DNA of 45,177 nucleotides from Deltaproteobacteria bacterium (GTDB lineage: Bacteria; Myxococcota_A; Polyangia; Polyangiales; Ga0077539). Positions 34,988 to 43,749 of this stretch are shown here, piece by piece. The position numbers and the translations under genes were made by a program. Position 1 is the first letter of the stretch. Every line of letters begins with the position of its first letter. The notes below the pieces were generated by a model. The model worked only from the letters and a program-made list of their open reading frames with translations. It was not told the DNA's origin and ran no database searches. The stretch covers positions 1 through 45,177 of the forward strand of contig CANJUR010000033.1 of the NCBI GenBank assembly GCA_947477565.1. Reading direction: 5' to 3'.

Positions 34988-35710
34988 ATGCAGGCGGTGA
35001 TCCTCGCGGGCGGACGGGGGCGACGGCTGGCGCCGTTTACGGCAGCGTTTCCCAAGCCGCTGGTGCCTGTGGGTGACCGCGCTGTGCTCGAGGTTCTCAT
35101 CCGTCGTCTGGTGGCGGCGGGAGTCATGGAAATCGTCCTTTCCGTGGACCATCTTGCGGAACTCATCATGGCGTACGTCGAAGGTCATCCTGGGCTGCGC
35201 TCGCTGGCGACGTACCGCTTTGTGCGCGATGAGCGACCGGGCGGCACGGCGGGTCCGCTCAAGCGCATCGTGGGGCTGGGACAGACATTCCTCGTGGCCA
35301 ACGGCGACCTCCTCACGGAACTCGACCTGACGGCCCTCGTCGCCCACCACCACGCGCAGAAGGCCGCGCTCACCGTCGCAGTGCACCGCAAGCCCGTGAA
35401 GCTATCCCTTGGCGTGCTCGACATCGACGCCGCGGGAAACATCACTCGGTACACGGAGAAGCCGGAATTCCAGTACGACGTGTCGATGGGCGTGTACGTC
35501 TACGACGCACGGGCGCTCGGGTTTATCAGCGAGGCCGAGTACCTCGACTTCCCCGACCTCGTGGCGAGGCTCCTCGCGGCCGGCGAGACCGTCGCGGCGT
35601 TTCGAACCGACGCCTACTGGTTGGATATCGGCAACCCAGAGGACTACGCGCGAGCCCAGGAAGATGCCGCCGCCGGGCGCGGTCCCGCAGCCGTACAGGA
35701 GCAACGATGA
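34988..35710 (+). CDS. sugar-phosphate nucleotidyltransferase
   Basis: The 240-aa enzyme begins with the pyrophosphorylase signature AVILAGGRGRRLAPFT and continues with FPKPLVPVGDRAVLEVLIRRL, DERPGGTAGPLKRI, ANGDLLTELD, TEKPEF and WLDIGNPEDYA. These are the nucleotide- and sugar-phosphate-binding elements of RmlA/ManC/GlmU-N-type enzymes that make NDP-sugars from sugar 1-phosphates. It lacks the C-terminal acyltransferase or isomerase domain of larger relatives; the sugar is unknown. GGAG lies 7 bases upstream of the ATG. Its stop overlaps the DegT gene by 4 bases, pointing to a joint path to an amino sugar. Confidence 0.9.
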   Translation: MQAVILAGGRGRRLAPFTAAFPKPLVPVGDRAVLEVLIRRLVAAGVMEIVLSVDHLAELIMAYVEGHPGLRSLATYRFVRDERPGGTAGPLKRIVGLGQTFLVANGDLLTELDLTALVAHHHAQKAALTVAVHRKPVKLSLGVLDIDAAGNITRYTEKPEFQYDVSMGVYVYDARALGFISEAEYLDFPDLVARLLAAGETVAAFRTDAYWLDIGNPEDYARAQEDAAAGRGPAAVQEQR

Positions 35711-36882
35711 ATTGGAAGGTTCCGCTGACGGACGTGACCCTCGGTGAGGAGGAGGCCCTCGCCGCGGCCGACGTGGTGCGCTCCGGCTGGCTCTCACAAG
35801 GGGAGCGTGTCGCTGCATTTGAGTCCGATTTCGCAGCGATGGTAGGCGTTCCGCACGCCGTGGCAGTGAACAACTGCACCGTGGGTCTGGAGATCGCCTA
35901 CGCCGCTGTCGGGGTGGTGCCGGGCGACGAGGTCGTGATGCCCGCGCTCACCTTCGTGGCGACCGCCAACGCTGCGCGACGCATCGGCGCGACGGTTGTC
36001 TTCGCGGACATCACCAGTGACGATGATCTCTGCGTAGATCCCGCGGACTTGCTCGCAAAGGTCACGACGCGCACACGGGCGGTGGTGCTGGTGCATTACG
36101 CCGGCTTCGCCGCAGACGTATCCAGCGTGCGCGCGGGCCTCGCCCGGATGGGGCGTGCGGATGTCGCGATCGTCGAGGACTGCGCTCACGCACCGGCTGC
36201 GGGCGCGCGCGAGGCCGGGGCCCGTTGTGGAGCGCTCGGCGACATCGCGGTGTTCTCGTTTTTCAGCAACAAGAACATGACCACCGGTGAGGGCGGCATG
36301 GTCACCACGCGGCGTTCAGACCTCGATCAGGCGCTGCGGCTACTGCGCGCCCATGGGATGACCACCACCACCTGGGACCGTCATCGCGGGCACGCCTTCA
36401 CCTACGACGTCGTGCGGCTCGCGACCAACGCGCGCATGGACGAGATCCGCGCCGCCATCGGGCGCATCCAACTCGGTCGCCTCGCGGAGGCCAATCGCCG
36501 CCGTGGCGTGGCCCGGGGCTGGTACCTCGATCAACTCGCGACGCACGCGGTACGTCTCCCGGGTCTACACGTTCCGTTTGTCGGGGAGGGCTTCGGCGAC
36601 GGCGCGCAGCACCTCTTCGTGGTGCTGCTGCCGCGCGGCATCGAGCGCACTCAGGTCATGGCGGCGATGCGCGCCGCGGGCGTCCAGACCAGCGTCCACT
36701 ACCCACCGACGCACCGCTTCGCTGCGTATGCAGACGTCCCCGCCGCCATTCCGCGCACCGACGCTGTGGCGGACCGTCTGCTCACTCTCCCGCTCGGTCC
36801 TGCGCTCACCGAAGCGCAGGTGGCGCTCGTCGTCGATGCCCTCGCCGAGGCGCTCTCGGCGCAGCTTTACCCCAACCCGTAA
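35707..36882 (+). CDS. DegT/DnrJ/EryC1/StrS-family PLP aminotransferase
   Basis: The 391-aa enzyme has WLSQGERVAAFE near the N-terminus, the substrate-binding AVNNCTVGLEIAY, PALTFVATANAARRIGA, EDCAHAPAAG, and the PLP lysine Lys189 in FSFFSNKNMTTGEGGM. These are the marks of sugar aminotransferases that convert keto-sugar nucleotides to amino sugars, in antibiotic, LPS or capsule pathways. The length is normal. It overlaps the nucleotidyltransferase gene by 4 bases and ends 4 bp from a convergent lipoprotein gene. With the PHP phosphatase and flippase-like protein elsewhere in the window it suggests surface polysaccharide synthesis. Confidence 0.94.
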   Translation: MNWKVPLTDVTLGEEEALAAADVVRSGWLSQGERVAAFESDFAAMVGVPHAVAVNNCTVGLEIAYAAVGVVPGDEVVMPALTFVATANAARRIGATVVFADITSDDDLCVDPADLLAKVTTRTRAVVLVHYAGFAADVSSVRAGLARMGRADVAIVEDCAHAPAAGAREAGARCGALGDIAVFSFFSNKNMTTGEGGMVTTRRSDLDQALRLLRAHGMTTTTWDRHRGHAFTYDVVRLATNARMDEIRAAIGRIQLGRLAEANRRRGVARGWYLDQLATHAVRLPGLHVPFVGEGFGDGAQHLFVVLLPRGIERTQVMAAMRAAGVQTSVHYPPTHRFAAYADVPAAIPRTDAVADRLLTLPLGPALTEAQVALVVDALAEALSAQLYPNP

Positions 36883-36886
36883 TCGC

Positions 36887-37390
36887 TCACTCCATCGGTT
36901 CGCAGGGCGCATCTCGGTCGGCCCACGATCGCAGCCGTTCGACTCGCTCTAGCGGCCAGCGGCTCCCCTCTGGCCAGTTCGCCACCGAGGCGTCCGCCGC
37001 CGTCGCGAAGAGCCACCGCCGTGTGCGCGCCACCCGCGCATCGTCACGTCGGCAGTGCGCCCGCATCACCCGCTCGATGACCGACCGGGCGTACGGCGCG
37101 CGCCGCTCATCCCCCGCGCGAAACACCTCCGCGACCACCCTCGCCCCCGCCGCCCCATAGGAAACCAGTCGTCGTACTGCGGGCGAATCTCCGGCGTGCG
37201 AGGGGTCGGCGTCATCGGCGAGGTGTGCTGACAGCCAGCGCAGTTCGCCCTCCCGAATGCCCGGACCTGCATCGCGATCGGGTGTCCCCACGGGCTCTTC
37301 CGCGCCCGCGAGGATCGGCCCCAGGGGACCGCTCCCGGCGCACCCGATAATCACCCCGAGCAGCGTCGCGCCGCGGACGAAGGTGATCAA
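36887..37390 (-). CDS. small lipoprotein, unknown function
   Basis: The 167-aa product starts at a TTG that overlaps the YgfZ stop by 4 bases (TTGA); a TTG nine bases upstream is an alternative. It has a short signal with lipobox GVIIGC (Cys17) and then an acidic and Pro-rich linker. A helical C-terminal region follows, with RRLVSYGAAGARVVAEVF, ARSVIERVMRAHCR and VARTRRWLFATA, which could be armadillo/HEAT-like. I do not recognise a family. It is the last gene of the leftward run that starts at 40375 and ends 4 bp from the convergent aminotransferase gene. Confidence 0.65.
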   Translation of the reverse strand: MITFVRGATLLGVIIGCAGSGPLGPILAGAEEPVGTPDRDAGPGIREGELRWLSAHLADDADPSHAGDSPAVRRLVSYGAAGARVVAEVFRAGDERRAPYARSVIERVMRAHCRRDDARVARTRRWLFATAADASVANWPEGSRWPLERVERLRSWADRDAPCEPME

Positions 37391-38271
37391 GCAAACCAAT
37401 CGGCCGGGCCACCATCGATCACCAGTTCCGGGCGCTTCTCCACTACGGCGTACTTCACCATCGCGAGCATTCGCGCGGGCGCTCCGTCGAGCGGCGCTGC
37501 AACGCTGGTGACCCTCCCGACGACCTTTCCATCGGCCATCACGTCGGCGCCAGGCTCCGGCATCTTACCGCTCTGTGTAAGGACTACGAGTTGCTTCTGC
37601 ACGTGGCCGCGCATCTCGAGTCGGCACACGACCTCTTGCCCCAGGTAGCAGCCCTTCTGAAACGACACTGCGCGCGCGGTGATGGCAGCCTCTTGCACGT
37701 AGTTTTCGCTGCCGAAATCGACGCCCCAGCGGGGCCGGGACTGCGCGACGGACTCCTGGCCGAAGGCCTCGTGCGAGACGATCGTCACCCCGTCTGCGGT
37801 CGGCGCGGCGTGGCCTTCCGGAACCAGCACGTCAACGCCTCCGCGCCCCAGCCGATCGGCGATTGAGCGGTCGGCCCATCCCTCGGTGGCCACGAGCGCT
37901 CGGGGACCTTGCACCGTGAGCACCCGCTCGGCGGTCGCCTCGAGGAGAACGTCTTCCATCACGATGAAGCGCTCGAAGTGCGTCAGCAGCGCGGCCCGCT
38001 GATCGGCCGGAACCACCACTCGCATCGCATCCTCGGTCCGGTGCACGTAGGCGTCGGCGAGCAGTTTGCCCTTCACGGCTACGATGGCGGTGTAGAGGCC
38101 GTGCCCGATCGCGAGCGGCCGTAGGTCTGCGGTCACGACGGCGTTGAGCCAGGTCATGCGATCGTCCCCGCGGACGGTGATCACCGCACGATCGTCGAGC
38201 CACAAGGCCCCGGCGGACTCACGAAGCGCGTGAATTTGATCGGCGAGAGCAACGTTGGCGGAGGGTTCCAT
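37387..38271 (-). CDS. ygfZ: YgfZ/GcvT-like folate-binding protein
   Basis: The 294-aa protein has the two-part GcvT fold and the diagnostic YgfZ motif FQKGCYLGQEVVCRLEMRG, with Cys208 in KGCYLGQE. It also has DRMTWLNAVVTADLR near the N-terminus and ALWLDDRAVITVRGDD. YgfZ proteins bind tetrahydrofolate and help assemble or repair iron-sulphur clusters in some enzymes. No signal peptide, so cytoplasmic. It follows the NAGPA paralogues by 41 bp and overlaps the downstream lipoprotein by 4 bases. The envelope genes around it have no clear relation to this role. Confidence 0.9.
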   Translation of the reverse strand: MEPSANVALADQIHALRESAGALWLDDRAVITVRGDDRMTWLNAVVTADLRPLAIGHGLYTAIVAVKGKLLADAYVHRTEDAMRVVVPADQRAALLTHFERFIVMEDVLLEATAERVLTVQGPRALVATEGWADRSIADRLGRGGVDVLVPEGHAAPTADGVTIVSHEAFGQESVAQSRPRWGVDFGSENYVQEAAITARAVSFQKGCYLGQEVVCRLEMRGHVQKQLVVLTQSGKMPEPGADVMADGKVVGRVTSVAAPLDGAPARMLAMVKYAVVEKRPELVIDGGPADWFA

Positions 38272-38312
38272 AGTCGGTGCGTATGCCCCCGGCCACGAAG
38301 CGACGCAAGGCG

Positions 38313-39101
38313 CTACGGATCGACGATGCGGATGCCCAGATGGTTGCCGACGGCTCGTTCGACGCGGTCGCTCGGCCGGTTGACCACGCCTCCTTCAGCC
38401 TCGATGTAGAGCTCGGTGCTACCGCCGCCATCGAGGTTGATCGCATCCGAGACGCCAAACTCCTCCATCAATGGAATCAGGCCGAGCGAGGTCATCCCGG
38501 AGATTCCATTGCGGCGACCATCGACCACCGCGAGCACCAGCGTAGCGCCGCCCGGGGTGGCCCCGATCGCGGTGCGCGGGTGAAGGCGGTACATCCCGAT
38601 GGGCTCTTCGGGCTCGAAGACCATCGCGCCGTGATCGAGCAAGCGAGGCCACCCGGTGATGACCTGCCGGGCCCAGCCGAGTTCACAGGTCGTCGGACTA
38701 TCGACGCTGTCGAAGAACGCCAGGCGGGTACCATCCGAGCGCGGAGCAAACGCCAGAGATGCGCCGCATCGGTCGCGATAGGCATCTCGCCACACGCGGC
38801 CGTCGCCCATCGCGAGCCCGCAGGTCGAGCCGTCGAAGAAGTTCGCGTTGATGGCGATCTGCGCGCCGTACTCTTGCGCAAATCCGCTCACGGACGCACG
38901 GCGGTCGCTCGGTCGGGTGGCCACCACATCGACCGCGGGGCACCTCAGGTCGATCAGCACGACGTGGGCGTCCTGGCCCGGCCGCTCACGGTGAATGTGC
39001 TCGACGCAGCGGTAGGGATGGGTGGTTCGGTCTATCGCCGTCGCGGTCGCGGCAGCGAGCGTGAGGGAAAGTCCGAGAACGGTGGCGAGCGAGAGGTTCA
39101 T
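38313..39101 (-). CDS. secreted NAGPA-domain phosphodiester glycosidase-like protein, short form
   Basis: The 262-aa product has a signal peptide (LATVLGLSLTLAAATATA) and one NAGPA domain: YRCVEHIHRERPGQDAHVVL, INANFFDGSTCGL, HPRTAIG, and the signature INLDGGGSTELY. The domain is named from the human uncovering enzyme; bacterial members cleave phosphodiester or glycosidic bonds in envelope or exopolysaccharide. It is homologous over its length to the N-terminal part of the next gene upstream, with which it overlaps by 4 bases (ATGA), so this is a tandem duplication. It lacks the C-terminal extension of that neighbour. Confidence 0.85.
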   Translation of the reverse strand: MNLSLATVLGLSLTLAAATATAIDRTTHPYRCVEHIHRERPGQDAHVVLIDLRCPAVDVVATRPSDRRASVSGFAQEYGAQIAINANFFDGSTCGLAMGDGRVWRDAYRDRCGASLAFAPRSDGTRLAFFDSVDSPTTCELGWARQVITGWPRLLDHGAMVFEPEEPIGMYRLHPRTAIGATPGGATLVLAVVDGRRNGISGMTSLGLIPLMEEFGVSDAINLDGGGSTELYIEAEGGVVNRPSDRVERAVGNHLGIRIVDP

Positions 39102-40375
39102 GCTGTCGGGCGGCGTCGGCGAAGCGCCGCGACCAACGCGCCGAACATTCCGAGGACGCCCCAGGCAACGCCCGTAGGCGCGCCGGGCCGGGCGCTGCAA
39201 CCGAATCCCATGGACGCCGTCATCACCTGCGGCGTCGGCTCTGCGCGTGGCGACGGCGCGATCGGTGCCCGCACGGCGATCTCGAAATTGATCGGCTCTT
39301 CCACCAACAGACCACCCTCCGGGGTCACGAGGCGCGCTCGCAGTGAGGCGTTGCCGAAGTTACGCGGCGCCCACGCGATCTCGAATCGCCCGACCTCCCC
39401 TGGCGGTACCGCCGTTGTCGAGCGCCCCGTCCACGTGTGGCCGCCGTCGGAGAGTTCAACCATGGGTCCCTGGGTGCCGACCCAGGCGCGTCGACCGGTG
39501 TTGCGCGCCTCGACCCAGAGCGTCGCAAGTTGTCCCTGGGTGACCGCCTCCGGGGCGCCGCGACCGACGACCACTCCCGCGTACCAGACCGCGCCAGGGC
39601 GCAGTCGAATACCGAGGTGGGTAATCACCGCACGCTCCTGATGATCGCTCGGTCGGTTCACCACGTGGGAGTTCATCACGAGGGTGGTGGAGCCCCCTCC
39701 ATCGAGGTTTACTGCGTCGTAGGCGCCGAATTCCCGGAGCACATCGACCATCTGGAATCCCGTGAGCCCGGGCACTCCCGGACGCCGTCCGTCGGCGCTG
39801 AGCAGGATCATCGTTCGGTGATCGGACGTGAACGCCGCGGCGGTGCGGGGGTTCGGGCGGTACAGATGCTGCGGGCGAATCCAGTTGCGCGTCGCCTGCC
39901 CGCTGCGCATCAGCCAGGGCTTGCCGCTCCAGGCCTCGGTGATCATCGACGGCAGCGGACCGTGGGGTGTGGCACTGGTATCGAGGGCGACGGCATCGTT
40001 GCCGGGCCCGACTCCCAGCGTCGCGGTGCAGCCATCCTCGTAGATCCGGGGGAGGACCTCTCCGGCTCCGGCCGCGAGTCCGCACGATCCCTGGCCCCAG
40101 AAGTTGGCGTTGACCGCCACGACCGCTTCGTATCGACGGGCAAACTCACTGGTGGTGATAAAACGGTCGTCTGGTCGCGTCGCGACGACGGAGATCTCGG
40201 GGCTCGCGAGATCGACAAGGACGACGTGGAGATCCACGCCCGGCCGGACACGATGGAGATGACGGATTCCGGGGTGCGGTGAGGTCCACCGATCGACGGC
40301 CGAAGCCGCCGACGGAATCACCGTCATCGCCATCGCCAACGTCCAGGCCCCAGCGCGCCAACACGAAACGTCCAT
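39098..40375 (-). CDS. NAGPA-domain protein with MYXO-CTERM-type sorting tail
   Basis: The 425-aa product has a signal peptide (GAWTLAMAMTVIPSAASA) and a NAGPA domain to about residue 270: VRPGVDLHVVLVDLA, VNANFWGQGSCGL, NPRTAAAF and NLDGGGSTTLVMN. A beta-sandwich or Ig-like region follows (residues ~275-385, GQLATLWVEARNTGRRAW). The end is GFGCSARPG, a hydrophobic stretch of ~15 residues and then RRRR, the pattern of MYXO-CTERM sorting signals, in which the Cys is thought to be lipidated and the protein surface-displayed. The ATG at 40375 has no evident ribosome site. It diverges from the TonB-like gene with ~220 bp between. Confidence 0.88.
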   Translation of the reverse strand: MDVSCWRAGAWTLAMAMTVIPSAASAVDRWTSPHPGIRHLHRVRPGVDLHVVLVDLASPEISVVATRPDDRFITTSEFARRYEAVVAVNANFWGQGSCGLAAGAGEVLPRIYEDGCTATLGVGPGNDAVALDTSATPHGPLPSMITEAWSGKPWLMRSGQATRNWIRPQHLYRPNPRTAAAFTSDHRTMILLSADGRRPGVPGLTGFQMVDVLREFGAYDAVNLDGGGSTTLVMNSHVVNRPSDHQERAVITHLGIRLRPGAVWYAGVVVGRGAPEAVTQGQLATLWVEARNTGRRAWVGTQGPMVELSDGGHTWTGRSTTAVPPGEVGRFEIAWAPRNFGNASLRARLVTPEGGLLVEEPINFEIAVRAPIAPSPRAEPTPQVMTASMGFGCSARPGAPTGVAWGVLGMFGALVAALRRRRPTA

Positions 40376-40596
40376 GGAAGGAGGGTCAGGGCGAGTGGAT
40401 CTGAGCCGCAAGAAACGGGCGGTCAAACCCTGCGGGGATGATGGATTCTTGCATTGTCGAGGAGACTTCACGGAGCCGCTGGGACGATGCCACGACAGCG
40501 CATGTCGCGAAACAGCGAAGACTCGACCGCAGGCGTGCACGTCAAGCACCGTGACTTGGGAATCTCGCCCGCATCTCACAGAATGAGCGCGAGAGC

Positions 40597-41871
40597 ATGA
40601 AGGCCCACTGGAGTCATTGGTGCGCAGCGTCGGTCGCCGTCCACGCGGTGATGATGGGTGCCCTTTCGACGGCACGGCCGATTCTCTCGCCGCGCGGGAC
40701 AACTGCGTCGCTTCGCTCCGTGAGTATTCCGCTCGAGGTCGTTGCGGCCGCGACGCCAGCGCCCGCCCGTGCGACGGACGGTGCTCCACCCCTGCCGACG
40801 ATGACGCCCGACGCGCTTGGTGGCATCGCGCACCGGCAGAACCTCGACGCTGAAGAGCGAGGCGAGCGAGGCGACGGTCGCAGCCTTGAACGGGGCCGAC
40901 AAATGGCCGCGCGCGCCGAGCGGGTCAACCTCGACGAACGCCTCCTCGACGCCGACCACAGAGTGCAGGAGCAACGCATCGCCACTGCCCGCCGCCGCGC
41001 ATCGCCGCAAGACGACCGTCGCACGCCCAACCCCGACGATGACCCGTGGGTCTCGACCGGAGATGGCGTGTTGCTCTTGCGAGTTCCTCACGCGAGCGCG
41101 CTTCCGAGCGCTGGTGCGGCCGCCCCCTCGGTGTCTACTGCGGCCATGCGGGCTGGTCCCGCTCCGGTCGGTGCAGTTTTACCTAATGCCGTATGGGTGG
41201 GCCCCGGTGGAGGTCATCGCGACCTGCAGGCGCAACCGCGCACCGGCATCGCGGGCGCCGACGGCGTGCGCAACCGCGTCGCCGGCCCGGTCGCGACGCA
41301 GCGCCCTTCGGTGAACCCGGGCCACGCTTCGACGACCAGTGACCGATTGTCTGCGCGCACGAGCGATGACGCCGACTCGGCGCTGCTTGCGACTTCGATG
41401 CTACGCGACCACCTCAACGCCTCGGTGCAGGACGGCCCGCGCCGCGCAGTCGGCGAAGGCGGGGTGGGTGGCGGCGGTGCGCCGGGATCAGGCGGCGGCG
41501 TGGGGCGAGGCGGTGTGGCGCGGCCTCTGGGCGACGGCGACGGTTGGATTGCGCTCGGCACCGAGGATGCGCGTTACATCCGTTACCTCCACGAGGTGCG
41601 CCGACGTCTGCAACCGCTGTGGCGCGATGCGTTTCCTTACGACGAGGCTCTCCGGCTTCGGCAGGGGACCGTGGTGCTGCAGTTCGTCATCATGCGGGAC
41701 GGGAGCGTTCGTTCTCCTGCGGTGAGCCATCGCAGCGGCGTCGATCGCTTCGATGCCAATGTTCTCGCTGCGATCATCGGCGCGCACCTTCCGCCCATCC
41801 CGGATTCGCTGGGACATCAAGAGCTCCGGATTCGGGCTCCCTTTGAGTTTCGCAACCCCGTGGTGCGTTGA
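40597..41871 (+). CDS. TonB-like protein with long disordered linker
   Basis: The 424-aa product begins with one hydrophobic segment (WCAASVAVHAVMMGAL). About 290 residues of low complexity follow, rich in Ala, Arg, Asp and Gly, including GGVGGGGAPGSGGGVGRGG near residue 290. It ends with a TonB-type C-terminal domain of ~90 residues: QGTVVLQFVIMRDGSV, AVSHRSGVDRFDANVLAAI and PDSLGHQELRIRAPFEF. TonB proteins carry proton-motive energy from ExbB/ExbD to outer-membrane receptors, but no such genes are adjacent. In myxobacteria similar domains also occur in AgmX-like motility proteins. The gene ends 6 bp from the convergent ArsA-like gene. Confidence 0.8.
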   Translation: MKAHWSHWCAASVAVHAVMMGALSTARPILSPRGTTASLRSVSIPLEVVAAATPAPARATDGAPPLPTMTPDALGGIAHRQNLDAEERGERGDGRSLERGRQMAARAERVNLDERLLDADHRVQEQRIATARRRASPQDDRRTPNPDDDPWVSTGDGVLLLRVPHASALPSAGAAAPSVSTAAMRAGPAPVGAVLPNAVWVGPGGGHRDLQAQPRTGIAGADGVRNRVAGPVATQRPSVNPGHASTTSDRLSARTSDDADSALLATSMLRDHLNASVQDGPRRAVGEGGVGGGGAPGSGGGVGRGGVARPLGDGDGWIALGTEDARYIRYLHEVRRRLQPLWRDAFPYDEALRLRQGTVVLQFVIMRDGSVRSPAVSHRSGVDRFDANVLAAIIGAHLPPIPDSLGHQELRIRAPFEFRNPVVR

Positions 41872-41877
41872 GCGGGA

Positions 41878-43002
41878 TCAGACGAGGCAAGCGGCGACGT
41901 GCGCCAGCGCAGCCAGATCGTAGACGTCCTCGTCGAAGGTCGGAACGAGTACATGCCGTGGTACCGAAGCCATCTCGCGCCGTGATCGGGCGACCTCGAG
42001 AGCGTCACGGCGGGCCCAGGTAGACATATCGCGCCAGGCCCGCGAGAAGGCCGCTGCGAGTTCCGGCGCGCCGCTGAGGTTTGCATCGGCGAGCAGGCCC
42101 GCAAGGCGATCAGCGCTCGGGGTGGGGAGGTCTTCAGCCTGACGCACCCGGTTCATCACGAGCGCCTCGGCGTTCATGTGGTGCTTCTGCAAGTGGTCTA
42201 CGAAGAACATCGCCTCGCCGACGGCCATCGGGTCGGGCGAACTCACGACGACGAACGCCACTTCACTCCCCATCAGGGCGTCGCGCACCTTCGAGGCACG
42301 CTCGCGGAACCCACCAAACAGCGTCTGAAGGTCAGACAAGAACTCCGCGACCTGCGAGAGGAACTCCGCGCCGGTGATTGTGCCGAGTCCTGAAAGAACC
42401 TTTGACATCGCCTTGGAGAGGAGGTTGAGCGAGAGCTTCCCGGTGCGTTCGAACGCCCCCACGAAAGCCTGAATCGCTGGTGAATCGACGGCCTCGATCA
42501 TCTTGTCGGGCGCCTCGAGGAAGTCGAGGGCGCTGGAGGTCGGGGGCGTGTCGAGGACAACGAGGTCATAGCGAGGATCGTCTCGGAGCGCATAGAGCTT
42601 CTCCATCGCCATGTACTCGGGAGTGCCAGCTAGCGACCCGGAAACCTCCCGATAGATCGGGTTGTTGAGAATTCGATCGCGAGTCTGGGCGTTGGCGGCA
42701 TAGCGGGTCACGAGGGCGTCAAACGTACCGCGGACGTCGAGCATCATCGCCGTGAGCGTGCCTTCCCCTTCGCTGCGCCAGAGCGCCGGATCGATCTCCT
42801 GCGCCTCATGAGCCATCTCGCGCAGGCCGAGGGAAGTCGCGAGGCGCCTGGCCGGATCGATGGTGAGGCAGAGAACCCGTCGCCCTTGTCTCGCCGCCGC
42901 GAGTGCGAGCGCTGCTGCGATAGTGGTCTTGCCCACGCCGCCGCATCCGACGGTCACGATCACACGCTTAGCCGTGAGGAGATCGCCGAGGGTGGTCAAC
43001 AT
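41878..43002 (-). CDS. ArsA/Get3-family ATPase
   Basis: The 374-aa protein has a deviant Walker A GCGGVGKTT (19-27), preceded by VIVTV, the switch I-like LCLTIDPARRLATSLG, and switch II VVLDTPPTSSALDFLEAP. The rest is typical of Get3/ArsA ATPases, with a C-terminal helical part including VVSSPDPMAVGEAMFFV. One ATPase domain is present, not two as in E. coli ArsA. Known members pump arsenite with ArsB or insert tail-anchored proteins; neither an arsB nor other ars genes occur here. It follows two PilZ genes by 75 bp on the same strand. Confidence 0.92.
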   Translation of the reverse strand: MLTTLGDLLTAKRVIVTVGCGGVGKTTIAAALALAAARQGRRVLCLTIDPARRLATSLGLREMAHEAQEIDPALWRSEGEGTLTAMMLDVRGTFDALVTRYAANAQTRDRILNNPIYREVSGSLAGTPEYMAMEKLYALRDDPRYDLVVLDTPPTSSALDFLEAPDKMIEAVDSPAIQAFVGAFERTGKLSLNLLSKAMSKVLSGLGTITGAEFLSQVAEFLSDLQTLFGGFRERASKVRDALMGSEVAFVVVSSPDPMAVGEAMFFVDHLQKHHMNAEALVMNRVRQAEDLPTPSADRLAGLLADANLSGAPELAAAFSRAWRDMSTWARRDALEVARSRREMASVPRHVLVPTFDEDVYDLAALAHVAACLV

Positions 43003-43077
43003 CGCGCGGACCCTAGTCCGACCGCTCCCTACCGCGCAACTGTCGGCCCTCGCAGCCGCGCCCTCATGGCGCAGCGC

Positions 43078-43746
43078 CTACCCTCCGAGATGGCGTCGGG
43101 TCTGTTCGCGGAAGATCACGCTGACGAGGCGATCGCGGTGGCCCTCGCGCATCTCCGTAAACTGGATGGCGAGCAACTTTTCGCCGGTGCCGAGGGTCTC
43201 TACGCGCTCAAGGATGCCCATCGCGGGTAGCGGTGCGGTGTTGGCCAGCTTGAGTGCGAGTTCGACGTAGTCACCGGGCTGGTAGTCCCCTTGCGCCACT
43301 GCGACAGCGACCCCGCCGCCGCCGAGATTGAGCGCGCGGGTAGGGATGTCGAGCAGCAGCACAGAGTCGGGGTGGGGCACCCGGAGGGTGATCACAATGG
43401 GCGGGCTTCGCAGGCGGAAGTACTTGCGACGCTGCACCCAAATGGTGCCGGGCAGCACCTTGAAGCTGACCTTGAGGAGGTTGCCATCGGAGCGCTCGGT
43501 GAGGGTCGAGTTCGCCAGCGACACGGGCAGCTTCAGCAGACCTGCTGGGTCGCCGACCTCCATCATGTACACAGTCGATTCCGGAACTAACTGAGGCACT
43601 TCCGGGGCGGGTCCGAAGGAGCACCAGATCATCCCCAGACCGCGGCGCACGAAATCGACGACGAACTTCGCCCGCACATCGGGCGTCACATCGATGTGCA
43701 CTCGCAGCCCGGGAGTGATGATGACGTATGGATCCGGGGTATCCAT
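43078..43746 (-). CDS. YcgR-like PilZ-domain protein with degenerate second motif
   Basis: The 222-aa protein has an N-terminal beta-rich half (about residues 1-110) that fits a YcgR-N/PilZN type domain, then a PilZ domain with QRRKYFRLRSPP, the RxxxR motif that contacts cyclic di-GMP. The second motif, normally [D/N]xSxxG, reads NLGGGG here, so the Ser is replaced by Gly; the ligand may be bound more weakly or not at all. It is cytoplasmic. The gene lies only 3 bp after the preceding PilZ gene and probably shares its transcript. Confidence 0.82.
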   Translation of the reverse strand: MDTPDPYVIITPGLRVHIDVTPDVRAKFVVDFVRRGLGMIWCSFGPAPEVPQLVPESTVYMMEVGDPAGLLKLPVSLANSTLTERSDGNLLKVSFKVLPGTIWVQRRKYFRLRSPPIVITLRVPHPDSVLLLDIPTRALNLGGGGVAVAVAQGDYQPGDYVELALKLANTAPLPAMGILERVETLGTGEKLLAIQFTEMREGHRDRLVSVIFREQTRRHLGG

Positions 43747-43749
43747 CGT

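Noticed and set aside
41878..43002. Arsenic resistance ATPase in the strict sense
   Set aside because: No arsB, arsR, arsC or second ATPase half is present; only family membership is supported.
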